Below, piece after piece: positions 13,134 through 28,736 of a stretch of DNA of 64,000 nt. Each line of letters starts with the position of its first letter. The first letter of the stretch is position 1. The notes under the pieces were generated by a model. It ran no database searches, was not told the DNA's origin, and saw only the letters and a list, made by a program, of their open reading frames with translations. The translations under genes and the position numbers were made by a program. Source of the stretch: Ficedula albicollis (taxonomy: Eukaryota; Chordata; Aves; Passeriformes; Muscicapidae); assembly GCF_000247815.1 (NCBI RefSeq), contig NC_021685.1, forward strand, positions 17,210,955 through 17,274,954. The letters run 5' to 3'.

Positions 13134-14611
13134 GGCCGAGGTCTCGGGATCGGAATCGGGGCTGGGATTGGGATCGGGATCGGGATCGGCGCCAAGGACT
13201 GACAGCCCGCCCCTCTGTGTGAGGGGCCCCCGCCCCGCGGGAACGGGAGTGGGAATGGCAACGGGAGTGGGAGTGGGAGTGTGAGTGGGAGTGGGAGTGG
13301 GAGTGGGAGTGGGAATGGGAGTGGGAGTGGGAGTGGGAATGGGAACGGGAATGGGAGTGGGAACGGGAACGGGAGTGGGAATGGGAATGGGAGTGGGAGT
13401 GGGAACGGAATGGGAGTGGGAGTGGGAGTGGGATCAAGGGTTGGCAATGGGACATGGGACAGGCAATGGGACACGGGACTGGGAATGTGACCAAGAGGTG
13501 GGAACAGGACCGAGGGCTGGGAACAGAACAGGGCATGGGGTGGGAACAGGGGTCTGGGAACGGGGCTTGGAACAGAACAGGGATCTGGGACAGCCCTGTG
13601 GCACCCTGGCACGGGTGGGTCCCTGTGTCACACAGCACCCCGGGCTGTCCCAGTGCCGGGGCTGCTGCCGAGTCCCAGATGCCCAAATCCCTCCTGAGCC
13701 CCAGAGGCGGCTCCGGAAGCCCCTGCCAAGCTGGGCCAGTGTTTCCTGCTCCTCCGGAGTTGCAAAAAGTAACTCCAGCGTGGGAGAGGCACATCCTGCT
13801 TTTGGCAGCTACCAGCAGCCTTCCTCCTCACCATCCTCCTCCTCACTGCCCGTGCCAGGCTTGCCAGCGCTGAGGTGAGCACGTACCGAGCTGGCACGCA
13901 ATCCAGGTTAATAAACAAATGCAGTGGTGAGGCCACAGGCAGTATCACGCTGGCTTAACCATAAATCAGTGTTGAATTAGCAGGTCTGGCTCAGGCAGGG
14001 TCTCCCTGCTGCTCTGTTTGTGCCCCACAGGCTGCTCCCACGCACAGCCCAGCTGCTCTGGGTGCTGGGAGCTGCTGGTTGGGATTCACCTGGCAGGGGC
14101 AGGGACACCTCCCACTGTCCCAGGCTGCTCCAGCCTGGCCTGGGACATTTCCAGGGATCCAGGGGCAGCCACAGCTGCTCTGGGCACCCTGTGCCAGGGC
14201 CTCAGTGCCCTCTCAGGGAATAATTCATTCCCAAAATCCCACCCATCCCTGCCCTCTGGCAGTGGGAGCCATTCCCTCTGTCCTGTCCCTCCATCCTTTG
14301 TCCCCCGTCCCTCTCCAGCTCTCCTGGAGCCCCTGTCAGTGCTGGCTTGTCCAGGTGAGCACCCCCAGCTCCCTCAGTACTCCAACACCTGTCCTTGGCA
14401 CAGTCCTGGCTGCTGCTGCTCCTCTGACACCAGGTCCTGCTGAAATCACCACGGTCACAGTGACAACAGCTGTGACAAGTGACACAGCAACACCGGAGGC
14501 TGCGAGGGTGGCAGGAGAGCGGCACCGGACACCCGGCTGTGCGTCCGGTGTCTGTCCGGTGTCTGTCCAGTGTCCGTCCAGTGTCCATCCCCTGACCATC
14601 CAGTGTCCATC
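13134..14611 (+). repeat. Second copy of 8418-9895 (large duplication)
   Basis: About 1.48 kb repeats 8418-9895 at a constant offset of 4716 with no indel seen. The one difference I noticed is at 13282 (T) against 8566 (G). It includes the hexamer repeat (13239-13433), the CR1 fragment (14097-14336) and the start of the minisatellite. Such identity over low-complexity sequence around a C run points to a false duplication. Confidence 0.9.
14097..14336 (-). mobile_element. CR1 LINE 3' fragment (copy B)
   Basis: Identical, as far as I can see, to the CR1 fragment 4716 bases upstream and part of the same duplicated block. Confidence 0.85.
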
Positions 14612-15490
14612 CCCTCCCCATCCAGTGTCCATCCAGTGTCCATCCAGTGTCCATCCCCTGTCCATCCCCTGTCCATGCAGTGTCCATCCCCTGTGCATCC
14701 ACTGTCCATCCACTGTCCATCCCCTGTCCATCCTCTGTCCATCCAGTGTCCATCCAGTGTCCATCCCCTGTCCATCCCCTGTCCATGCAGTGTCCATCCC
14801 CTGTGCATCCACTGTCCATCCACTGTCCATCCCCTGTCCATCCTCTGTCCATCCAGTGTCCATCCAGTGTCCATCCCCTGTCCATCCCCTGTCCATGCAG
14901 TGTCCATCCCCTGTGCATCCACTGTCCATCCACTGTCCATCCCCTGTCCATCCTCTGTCCATCCAGTGTCCATCCAGTGTCCATCCCCTGTCCATTCCCT
15001 CCCCATCCAGTGTCCATCCAATGTCCATCCCTGTCCATTCCCTCTCCATCCAGTGTCCATCCAGTGTCCATCCAGTGTCCATCCCCTGTCCATTCCCTCC
15101 CCATCCAGTGTCCATCCAATGTCCATCCCTGTCCATTCCCTCTCCATCCAGTGTCCATCCAGTGTCCATCCAGTGTCCATCCCCTGTCCATTCCCTCCCC
15201 ATCCAGTGTCCATCCAATGTCCATCCCTGTCCATTCCCTCTCCATCCAGTGTCCATCCAGTGTCCATCCAGTGTCCATCCCCTGTCCATTCCCTCCCCAT
15301 CCAGTGTCCATCCAATGTCCATCCCTGTCCATTCCCTCTCCATCCAGTGTCCATCCAGTGTCCATCCAGTGTCCATCCCCTGTCCATCCCCTGTCCATGC
15401 AGTGTCCATCCCCTGTCCATCCCCTGTCCATGCAGTGTCCATCCCCTGTGCATCCCCTCCCCATCCAGTGTCCATCCCCTGTCCATCCAC
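14555..15490 (+). repeat. 11-bp minisatellite with 110-bp and 98-bp higher-order units
   Basis: Same 11-bp monomer family. Marker words recur every 110 bases (CTGTGCATCC ending at 14700, 14810 and 14920; ten monomers), then every 98 bases (CCATTCCCTCC starting at 14992, 15090, 15188 and 15286). The last part returns to the 33-bp pattern. Confidence 0.93.
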
Positions 15491-15524
15491 TTGCTGTGGG
15501 AGGTGGGATGGCCCAGACCTGCCC

Positions 15525-15625
15525 TGGAGCTCTGTGGAGAAGCCAGGCCAGGGATGGTGACTGCACCACTGCCCTGGGCAGTCTGTGCCAGTGCCTGACC
15601 ACCCTTTCTGTGAAGAAAGGGATTT
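15525..15625 (-). mobile_element. CR1 LINE fragment
   Basis: CCTGGGCAGTCTGTGCCAGT followed by GCCTGACCACCCTTTCTGTG and AAGAAAGG matches the CR1 block that in the family reads as the antisense of the internal 3' region. It directly follows the minisatellite. Confidence 0.75.
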
Positions 15626-16617
15626 GGGGGTTTGAAATTCCACTCTTTCTTGCACAAGGCCAGCACAGCAGTGAGTGCTGCCCGTGGCAGGTCCCCTGTG
15701 GGCACAAATGCCACCCGCAAGCCCAGCCTGGCTGAGCAGTGAAGGGTTAAGTGCCAGGCCAGCTCTTGCGGGAAGCTTTCCTCTCCTCCTTGCCAAGGTT
15801 TAAATTTAGTCCCTGCATGAACCCAGAGGACTTGGGCATCAGGTTGCTCCGGGGCTGGCAGTGCTGGGGAGCACCTGCTGCTGCTGTTTCACAGCAAAAA
15901 TTCCCCCAAAAGCTGGGACTGGGCTGCACCTGCAGCACTTGGGGTGGGCAAGCTGCAGAGACCCTCGTGTCACCCCAGCCACCCCACCGCTGGCTACCCC
16001 CAAAAAAAAGTCACACGGTTGCAGTCCTGTGAATCCCAAGGGTGCTCCACACCCGACTTTGCTCATCCCAAGCCTTGAATTTGCTCCTGGCCGCTTGAAT
16101 TAGCTATGGGGAGCTCCTGCTCAGGGCTTTGGGGAAAGCCCGGTGTGGATGCACCACCGCTGTGGTGAGGTGGCGCCGGGAGAGGAGCGCGGCGGTGGGG
16201 ATGGAGCTGCAGCTCGGGATCCTGCTGTGCCCTGAGCACCGGGGCTGGGATATCTCCAGAGGGCTCTGGGGCAGCCCAGGCTGGTCCACGGGGTCACACA
16301 CCCGCAGCTCTGTGGGGTGCGGGGATGCCCTGTGGGACCCGTCCTGCGGTTTGGGGCGGGATGAGGGGCAGGGATGAGGGGCAGGGATGAGGGGCAGGGA
16401 TGAGCCGGCGGTGCCCGAGGCTGGGGGCGGCTGTGGCATCCCTGCAATGCGCTTGGCAGCGGCTGGCCCGGCTGGCGCTGGCCTGGTCCATGTGATCCGG
16501 GGCTCGCTCAGCGCCGCCGGTCCCGCCGCCGCCAGGGAGCCACAAGGTCGAGCCACGGCCCCAGCCCCGGGCAGGGCTCCCGGCACCGGCTGAGCCCCCG
16601 GGCACCCCCGTGCCGCC
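15626..16617 (+). other. PROB1 upstream region
   Basis: About 1 kb with no gene. It carries one perfect MEF2-type site (15800-15809) and becomes GC-rich toward the PROB1 start. A short GGGGCAGGGATGA repeat lies at about 16362-16403. Confidence 0.6.
15800..15809 (-). promoter_or_regulatory. MEF2-type site upstream of PROB1
   Basis: Read on the minus strand the bases are CTAAATTTAA, which fits YTAWWWWTAR fully. It lies about 0.8 kb upstream of the PROB1 ATG. Muscle expression of PROB1 is family knowledge I hold loosely, so function is inferred. Confidence 0.3.
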
Positions 16618-21737
<5,120 letters not shown>

Positions 21738-22091
21738 CGGGATGTCCCCTCCCATGGCCGGGCTTAGCCCAAAATCCGCATCGCCCCTGCCCACGGCTGA
21801 GCGGGCAAAGCGCCCGGGGGGAGCGGGCACTGGTTGGACTTCACTGGCTTCTCACAGAAACGGGGACAAAAAGGGGATTTTCCGCGGCGGGCAGCTGGCA
21901 GCCCTAGGGGGACATGGGGCTGTGGGCCCCCCCCGCGCAGCAAAGGGACCGCACAGTCCCTGATTCCCCCTGTCCTGCCAGTCCCATCCCAAGGATGACC
22001 CGGGCTGCTTGGCACAGGGTGGGGGGATGGCCTGGCCACCCCCAGCCCCCCAGTTGCAGCTGCAGCACAGACCCCCCAAAATAGCAATAAA
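21738..22091 (+). other. PROB1 3' UTR
   Basis: Non-coding sequence from the PROB1 stop to the AATAAA at 22086-22091. Confidence 0.75.
22086..22091 (+). terminator. AATAAA polyadenylation signal of PROB1
   Basis: Canonical AATAAA about 350 bases after the PROB1 stop, with T-rich and GT-containing sequence downstream (GGTGTGGTCTGT). Confidence 0.75.
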
Positions 22092-22239
22092 AATGCTGAA
22101 ACAGCTTTAAATCTGCTTATCCATCCTTTGCTGGTGTGGTCTGTAAAGGGAGGTGAGGGGCTGAGGCACTTGGAACCTGAGTCCACCAGAAGAATCCCAG
22201 TCCCTGCGAGCAGGAGGGGACTCCGCAGTCGGCAGTGAG

Positions 22240-22375
22240 CCCTAAACCCCAAACCTCAGCCCTGAGTGCCAAACCACAACCACGAGCCTCAAACCCCAGT
22301 CCTTAACCCCAAACCCCAGCTCTGAACCCCAAAACCCAGCCCTGAGCCCCAACCTTGAGCCCCAAACGCCCATCC
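22240..22375 (+). repeat. Degenerate CCCCAAACCCCAG-type repeat
   Basis: Imperfect repeats of CCCTGAGCCCCAAACC-like words, period about 19 to 25 bases, between PROB1 and MZB1. Confidence 0.6.
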
Positions 22376-22587
22376 AGCCCCAGCCCCTGTAGGCCTGCAC
22401 CATCCCACAAGGATTGAGGTTGAGGAGATGGGATCAGGCATTACAGGACTGAGAGCAAAAACCTCCTGGAGACGTCGGGGACACCCCATGCACAACCCCC
22501 CCCCTTCATGCCGGATGCAGGTGTGTGCTGGCCGCGCCTCAGCGCCGCTCGCCAGCCCCAGGGGGGTTCTAGCCACCGCCCCGGGGG

Positions 22588-22594
22588 TTTATAG
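22588..22594 (+). promoter_or_regulatory. TATA-like element of MZB1
   Basis: TTTATAG lies about 50 bases upstream of the MZB1 ATG within CCGGGGGTTTATAGCCCG. A related TTTAGCCC element follows it. Assigned by position only. Confidence 0.4.
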
Positions 22595-22645
22595 CCCGCC
22601 CCGGGGGGGTTTAGCCCCCGCCCCGCAGTTTGGGAGCGCAGCAGG

Positions 22646-23804
22646 ATGCGCGCAGCGCTGGCAGCCTGGCTGGTGCTGAGCCTGCTGGGGGGCACAGGGG
22701 CCCAGGGCATGTGCGGGGACCCCCCCGCAGCCCCGTCCCGCTCCATCCCCGCGCCCCAGCTCAGCCCCGAGGAGCGGCTCTCGCCCCACATGCCCCAGTC
22801 CCTGCGCTGTGACGCCTGCCACGCCATCGCCTTCCAGGTGGGGACCGGGGGGGACAGGACACCCCGAGAGCGGCAGAGAGCCCCTGTGGGGAAGCTTCAG
22901 CCTGGGGAGAGGCTGCTGCTCCTCTGGGGCACGCCGCTGATGGATGTTCCCCACCGGCACCTTAAAAAGGCACTTTGGGGCTCCTCGTGACCCTCTGACC
23001 CGTGCAGATGTGCTCCCGCTGGCGGGGGCGCACAGAAGGGGGTGCAGACCCCAGCCCCGCTCGGGAGCAGGGTCACGGACAGGCTGCCACCCTCACTGCC
23101 CGGATTCTGCCGTTTTCCACCCCAGATCGAGGAGCAGCTGAGCAAGGCAGAAGGGAAGGTGGGCAAGAAGGCTCTGAAGGAGTCGGACTACATCGAGGTA
23201 CTGGAGAGGAGCTGCTCGCAGGACTGGGAGAGGTGAGCGGGGTGTCCCTGGGATGGGAGTGTCCCCGGCACAGAGTGTCCCCAGAGGTAGCAATGTCCCC
23301 AAGGACGGCGGTGCCCCAGGGATCAGAGCTCCCCGGACAATTTTCCCTCCACCCCCCTCTCCCCGCAGTTACGGGGTGCTGGAGCTGGACGGGGAGAAGC
23401 GGCTGTCGGGCCCGGGGCTGCCGAGCCAGCACCCCCTGAGCGTGCTGGTGTCGGGGGGGCCGTGGCCGGCCAGGTGAGTCGGGCTTCGGGGGTACAGGTG
23501 AGCCGGCCGCTGTCCCCTCGCCTCCAGGTGACGGCGGCGGCTCCTCGCAGGCTCTCCAAGCTGTGCCACGGCTACGTGGGCGAGCAGGGCGAGGCTCAGG
23601 TCTACGGCGCGCACCGGCGGGGCGCGGCCGCGCTGCGGCAGCTGCTGTGCCACGCTTTTTTTTNNNNNNNNNNNNNNNNNNNNNNNNNNNNNNNNNNNNN
23701 NNNNNNNNNNNNNNNNNNNNNNTCTGTGCCACGGGGACAAGGGACCGTGCGCCGGCCGCAAGGAGCGCCCCGGCCCCCCCAAGGCGCTGCAGAACGAGCT
23801 CTAG
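22646..23804 (+). CDS. MZB1: MZB1 (pERp1), ER cofactor of immunoglobulin assembly
   Basis: Four exons: 22646-22837, 23126-23232, 23369-23473 and 23551-23804, all with GT-AG borders, stop TAG at 23802-23804. The first exon starts with a signal peptide (AALAAWLVLSLLGGTGAQG) and then LSPHMPQSLRCDACHAIAFQ, which carries the CxxC motif. Later exons give YIEVLERSCSQDW, SYGVLEL, LSVLVSGGPWPAR and LCHGYVGEQGE, all typical of this saposin-like family. MZB1 resides in the ER lumen and aids IgM folding and secretion in B and plasma cells (family knowledge). The chain ends in QNEL, an xxEL retention-like tail; human ends REEL. Exon 4 holds an N gap (23664-23722) flanked by the same ten bases; joining them gives 579 coding bases, 192 residues, in frame and close to human 189. 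Confidence 0.94.
23664..23722. other. Assembly gap (59 N) in MZB1 exon 4
   Basis: CTGTGCCACG occurs at 23645-23654 before the gap and at 23724-23733 after it. The gap is best read as an unjoined overlap with no missing sequence; the T run just before it is spurious. Confidence 0.9.
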
Positions 23805-23813
23805 CCCGGCGCG

Positions 23814-23826
23814 GTTAATGCTTAAT
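23814..23826 (+). promoter_or_regulatory. HNF1-like site upstream of SLC23A1
   Basis: GTTAATGCTTAAT matches the HNF1 palindrome GTTAATNATTAAC at 11 of 13 positions. It lies ten bases after the MZB1 stop and about 390 bases upstream of the SLC23A1 ATG. Human SLC23A1 is known to depend on HNF1-alpha in liver; the link here is inferred. Confidence 0.4.
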
Positions 23827-24077
23827 GCCCGGTGACCTTCGGAGCCGACTTCGTCCCCGGCCGACACGCGTGCCGCTGTCGCCTGTCACCGATGTCGCCG
23901 CTGTCGCTCGACGCCCGTGCCGGCAGCAGCGCGGGCTCGGTCCGGGCGAGCTGGAATTACTCTGTAACCCGCGGGCTCTAATGTTTCACCACGCGCTGCC
24001 CCGCGCGGGTGCAGTCCCAATTAAAGGAGTTAATGGCTCATCCGTGCCGGGGCTGCGCTCGCCGGTTTCACAACCCC

Positions 24078-24086
24078 CAGCCAATG
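24078..24086 (+). promoter_or_regulatory. CCAAT box of SLC23A1
   Basis: AGCCAATGG, a standard NF-Y site, about 130 bases upstream of the proposed ATG and about 80 bases upstream of the TATA-like element. Confidence 0.45.
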
Positions 24087-24158
24087 GTCGCCCTCCCGCC
24101 CGCCGCCCCTGCCACCGCCACCGCCCGGCCTTTGGGTGGCTAAAGTCCTTCCCACGGC

Positions 24159-24166
24159 CATAAAAC
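24159..24166 (+). promoter_or_regulatory. TATA-like element of SLC23A1
   Basis: CATAAAAC lies about 45 bases upstream of the proposed ATG and fits a weak TATA box together with the CCAAT box upstream. Confidence 0.4.
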
Positions 24167-24210
24167 CGCCCCGAGCGGGGACATCGCCGCCGGGGACGCG
24201 CCGCCGGAGG

Positions 24211-25469
24211 ATGGGGACCCGCTCGGGAGAGCTGGCTCAGCCCCAGGTGAATGCAGCGCAGTCCCTGTCCCCATCCCTTCCCTTCCTCGGCGTCACCCCA
24301 GGGCGGTGGGAGGGAGGTGGTGGCCGGGACGCTGCCCCCAGCGCAGGGTCAGGATGCCCTGCAGGGACTGGCAAAGGCCAGGGTGAGCCTGGGGACTGCG
24401 GTGGATCCCGGACCGACGGGACAGGCTGGGACTGGGGACACCTTCCCCATCACCTGCAGGGGGGATCCCCCTCCGCGCTTTCCAGGAACAAAACACCGCG
24501 TGGGGATCCGTGGGTTTGGGAGCCCAGACCCCTCTCGGGGGTCGGAGCAGGCACCGGCTGGGACTGACGGAAACACGCCGGGCCACGGCCCGCTGTCACC
24601 CTGTCCCTCAGAGCGGAGCCCAGCCCCTTTCCCGGGGGACGCCTGGGTCCACACTGACCTAGCTCCCTCCTCATCCTCACCGCCAGAATGGGAACCTGGC
24701 TCTGGCCCCCGCGGGCTCCCCGCACACCCCTGGGAAGGAGCTGCCTGCGGCGGGCAGGGTGAGTGCGGGGGCACCCCGCGGTGCGCCCCAAATCCATCTG
24801 TGACGCACCTGCGGATGGAGACCGGCCAGCCGGGCCCCCTCCCCTCCCTGCGGGCACAGGGCCCCCATGGGGCAGGCTGGGGGGCCCGTCCCCGCCCGCA
24901 GCCCCAGGTGAGACAGGCTGAGCTGTGCCCCCCAGCAGGACCCCGGGGCGGGCACCAGGCCCCCCCGGCCGGAGGTGGACATGCTCTACAGGATCGAGGA
25001 CGTGCCCCCCTGGTACCTCTGCATCCTGCTCGGCTTCCAGGTACAACCTGGGAAAGTGGCAGACCCCAAATCCCCGTTCCCCGGGGTGTGGGGCACCCCC
25101 CAGCCCCGCTGAGCCCCCCCTCGCCCCCAGCACTACCTGACCTGCTTCAGTGGCACCATCGCCGTCCCCTTCCTGCTGGCCGAGAGCCTGTGCGTGGGCA
25201 AGGACCAGCTCACCGTCAGCTACCTCATCGGCACCATCTTCACCTGCGTGGGCATCACCACCCTCATCCAGACCACCGTGGGCATCAGGTAGAGCCGCGG
25301 CCCCGGCGGCCCCCCCGGCCAGCCCCGGGCCCGGGTGCAGGGGTCCCTCTGTCCCCCCAGGCTGCCCCTCTTCCAGGCGAGCGCGCTGGCCTTCCTCGTC
25401 CCGGCCAAGTCCATCCTGGCGCTGGAGAAGTGGCGATGCCCACCTGAAGGTGAGGGCGGGGGGGTGCAG

Positions 25470-25515
<46 letters not shown>

Positions 25516-28192
25516 CCCGCCGGGACCGGCTCACGGCCCTCCACCCCCAGAGCAGATCTACGGCAACTGGTCACTGCCGCTCAACACGTCCCACATCTGG
25601 CAGCCCCGCATGCGAGAGGTACATCCTGCCACCGCAATGCCACCGCAATGCCACCTCCCTGCCACCTCCCTGCCACCGTCCTGCCACCGAAATGCCACCT
25701 CCCTGCTATCCCCCTGCCACCGAAATGCCACCTCCCTGCTATCCCCCTGCCACCGAAATGCCACCTCCCTGCTATCCCCCTGCCACCGAAATGCCACCTC
25801 CCTGCTATCCCCCTGCCACCGCCATGCCACCCCACTGCCACTGCCCTGCCACCTCCCTGCCACCTCCCTGCCACCATCCTGTCATCATCCTGCCACCTCC
25901 CTGCCACGCCCCTTCCACCGCCCTGCCACCATCCTGCCACCCCCCTGTCACCACCCCCGCGGCACCCAGCCTCCCTGGCAGGCTGCTGACGCCCTCTCCT
26001 GCCCCTCTCCGTGCCCGGCAGATCCAGGGGGCCATCATGGTGTCCAGCCTGGTGGAAGTGGTCATCGGGCTGCTGGGGCTCCCCGGGGCGCTGCTCAGCT
26101 ACATCGGGCCGCTGACCGTCACCCCCACCGTGTCCCTCATCGGACTCTCCGTTTTCCAGGCGGCTGGAGACCGGGCTGGCTCCCACTGGGGCATCTCTGT
26201 GCTGTAGGGCATGGGGACACGGGGGACAGCAGGGCAGGGCTGTCCAACACGGAGCCAGGAGGATGTCAGGGGCACGAGGGATCCCGTCTGTCTTTCCCCC
26301 CAGGACCATCTTCCTGATTGTCCTGTTTGCCCAATACCTGCGGCAGGTCGCCATCTACGTGCCCGGCTACCGGCGGGGCCACGGCTTTGTCCTGCTCCGC
26401 GTCCAGATCTTCAAGATGTTCCCGGTAGGGACGGGCTGAGAGCATCCCGGGGCGGTCCCACATCCCCCGTGTAGCCACGCGTGGGCTCGGAGCGGTGCGG
26501 GAGGGAGCCGTGTGTGCCCCGCAGATCATCCTGGCCATCATGCTGGTGTGGCTCATCTGCTACGTGCTGACCCGCACCGGAGTGTTCCCCAGCCGGCCCG
26601 AGGAGTACGGCTACAAGGCCAGGACCGACGCCCGCGGGGAGATCCTGTCCGTGGCACCCTGGTTCCGCGTCCCCTACCCCTGTGAGTGCCCGGCAGCCCC
26701 CGACACCCGTCTGCCCTGGGGCGTGTGCGGGCCTGTGCAGCATCACCGAGGCTGGGGAGCCCCCGGGGGGGCCCCAAGTGGCACCGGTGAGGTGGGTGGG
26801 GGGCGCTGGGGTGTCCCCAGCCCCGACCCGCTCTGCTCCGGGCAGGCCAGTGGGGGCTGCCCACGGTGACCTCAGCAGCCGTGCTGGGCATGTTCAGCGC
26901 CACGCTGGCGGGCATCATCGAGTCCATCGGGGACTACTACTCCTGTGCCCGGCTGGCAGGAGCGCCGCCGCCCCCCGTGCACGCCATTAACAGGTACAGC
27001 CGGCTGATCCCCCCTCCACGGTACCTCACTGCGCCGCGGCATCCCCGGAGACCCGTCAGGGATGCTGCAGGAGAGTGGGATGGGCACCAGCCCGACCGTG
27101 CTGTTCCCCAGGGGTATTTTCATCGAGGGCATCTCCTGCATCATCGCGGGGCTCCTGGGAACCGGCAATGGCTCCACGTCCTCCAGCCCCAACATCGGCG
27201 TCCTGGGCATCACCAAGGTACCGGGGCCGGGGAGGGGTCCCGGCTCGGCCGGGGGGCTCGGGCAGCGTCACTCGCTGCCGGCGTGTCCGTGCAGGTGGGG
27301 AGCAGGAGGGTGATCCAGTACGGCGCCGGGATCATGCTGCTGCTGGGCACCATCGGCAAATTCACGGCGCTCTTCGCCTCCCTGCCCGACCCCGTGCTCG
27401 GCGGGATGTTCTGCACTTTATTCGGTAACTGCCTGCCCCAAAGCCGGAGCGCTGCTCCCGGGGGCTGGCGAGCCCAAGGGTTCAGGGCGGATTTGTGGGG
27501 ACGGGGGCTCCTGCAGCCCCCCATGCCCGGCCCAGCGCGGGCACCTCCGCCTGCATCGCCGCGTCTCTGCCGGCAGGAATGATCACGGCCGTCGGCCTCT
27601 CCAACCTGCAGTTCGTCGACATGAACTCCTCCCGAAACCTCTTCGTGCTGGGCTTTGCCATGTTTTTCGGGCTGACGCTGCCGAACTACCTGGATTCCCA
27701 CCCCGGGGCCATTAGCACAGGTACCGCCCGCCACGGAGAGCCGCAATCTGGGGAGTCTGGGGAGAGAGGAGGGCGGATCTGCCCCACCCAGGGGGAGCAG
27801 CGGGGAAATGGGCTCCTCACAGCACCCCCGGCTCTGTGCCCCACATCCCACACCCGCAGGTGTCCCCGAGCTGGACCAGATCCTGACGGTGCTGCTGACC
27901 ACCGAGATGTTCGTCGGGGGGACCATCGCCTTCGTTCTGGACAACACCATCCCAGGTAACTGCAGCAGGGCCGGGGAGGGGCGGCAGCGGCGCTGGGGCA
28001 GATTCCTGTGCATTTAGAGGGGATGGCAGGGCCGGGGGTGACGCCGTCAATCCCCGCAGGGACGCAGGAGGAGCGAGGGCTGGTGCAGTGGAAGGCAGGA
28101 GCGCACTCGGACAGCTCGAGCAGCGCCAGCCTGAGGAGCTACGACTTCCCCGTGGGCATGGGCGCGGTGCGGAGGAGCCGCTGGCTCAGGAG

Positions 28193-28224
<32 letters not shown>

Positions 28225-28362
28225 GGGGGGAGCCGCTGGCTCAGGAGCGTGCCCATCTGCCCCGTGTTCACCGGGTTCCGCGGCCGGGCCGGCGGCAGGG
28301 GCACGGCGGCCGCAGCGGGCCCGGCCGGCGCGGACGGGGGCTCGGTGTGCACCAAGGTCTGA
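24211..28362 (+). CDS. SLC23A1: SLC23A1 (SVCT1), sodium-dependent vitamin C transporter
   Basis: Fifteen exons: 24211-24246, 24687-24758, 24939-25040, 25131-25288, 25361-25449, 25551-25618, 26022-26203, 26304-26424, 26525-26681, 26846-26993, 27112-27217, 27295-27424, 27577-27720, 27860-27955 and 28060-28362. The first two exons are the least certain; exon 3 has a CAGCAG double acceptor. The protein carries the NAT-family marks: the QH motif in GFQHYLTCF and the signature [10 protein letters not shown], plus [16 protein letters not shown] and [17 protein letters not shown]. It moves ascorbate with Na+ across the epithelial plasma membrane. The last exon contains a 28-base C run with a 55-base false duplication; removing it restores the frame through RRSRWLRS to VPICPVF and the C-terminal VCTKV, giving about 618 residues against human 598. 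SVCT2 is excluded by the best-matching segments and by synteny. Confidence 0.95.
25474..25514. other. C run, 41 bases, SLC23A1 intron 5
   Basis: Sits in GC-rich intron sequence 25 bases after the exon 5 donor. At this length it could be real or an artefact of the same kind as the longer runs. Confidence 0.6.
25624..25972 (+). repeat. Intronic minisatellite, 33-bp core, SLC23A1 intron 6
   Basis: CTGCCACC-type words fill intron 6. Four units of exactly 33 bases follow the marker GAAATGCCACC, seen at 25689 and 25722 and on. The array starts within six bases of the exon 6 donor. Confidence 0.9.
28193..28220. other. C run, 28 bases, with false duplication in the last SLC23A1 exon
   Basis: GAGCCGCTGGCTCAGGAGC occurs at 28175-28193 and again at 28230-28248, offset 55 bases. 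The 55 bases are not a multiple of three and break the frame; deleting them restores the known C-terminus. Confidence 0.92.
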
Positions 28363-28431
28363 GCCGGGGGAGCGGCCCGGGAGGTGCCGGAGGAGCCGAG
28401 CCGAGCTCCCGGGGGGCTCTCGGGGCTCGGC

Positions 28432-28736
<305 letters not shown>

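Noticed and set aside
22240..22375. Interstitial telomere repeat (CCCTAA-type)
   Set aside because: A single CCCTAAACCCC occurs, but the words around it are CCCCAAACCCCAG variants of irregular period, not tandem TTAGGG.
26191..26208. Premature stop in SLC23A1 after HWGISVL
   Set aside because: The TAG lies beyond the CT|GTAGGG donor; the next exon continues in frame with [12 protein letters not shown].
25558..26354. Minus-strand open frame with [11 protein letters not shown] repeats
   Set aside because: It is the shadow of the 33-bp intronic minisatellite in SLC23A1.
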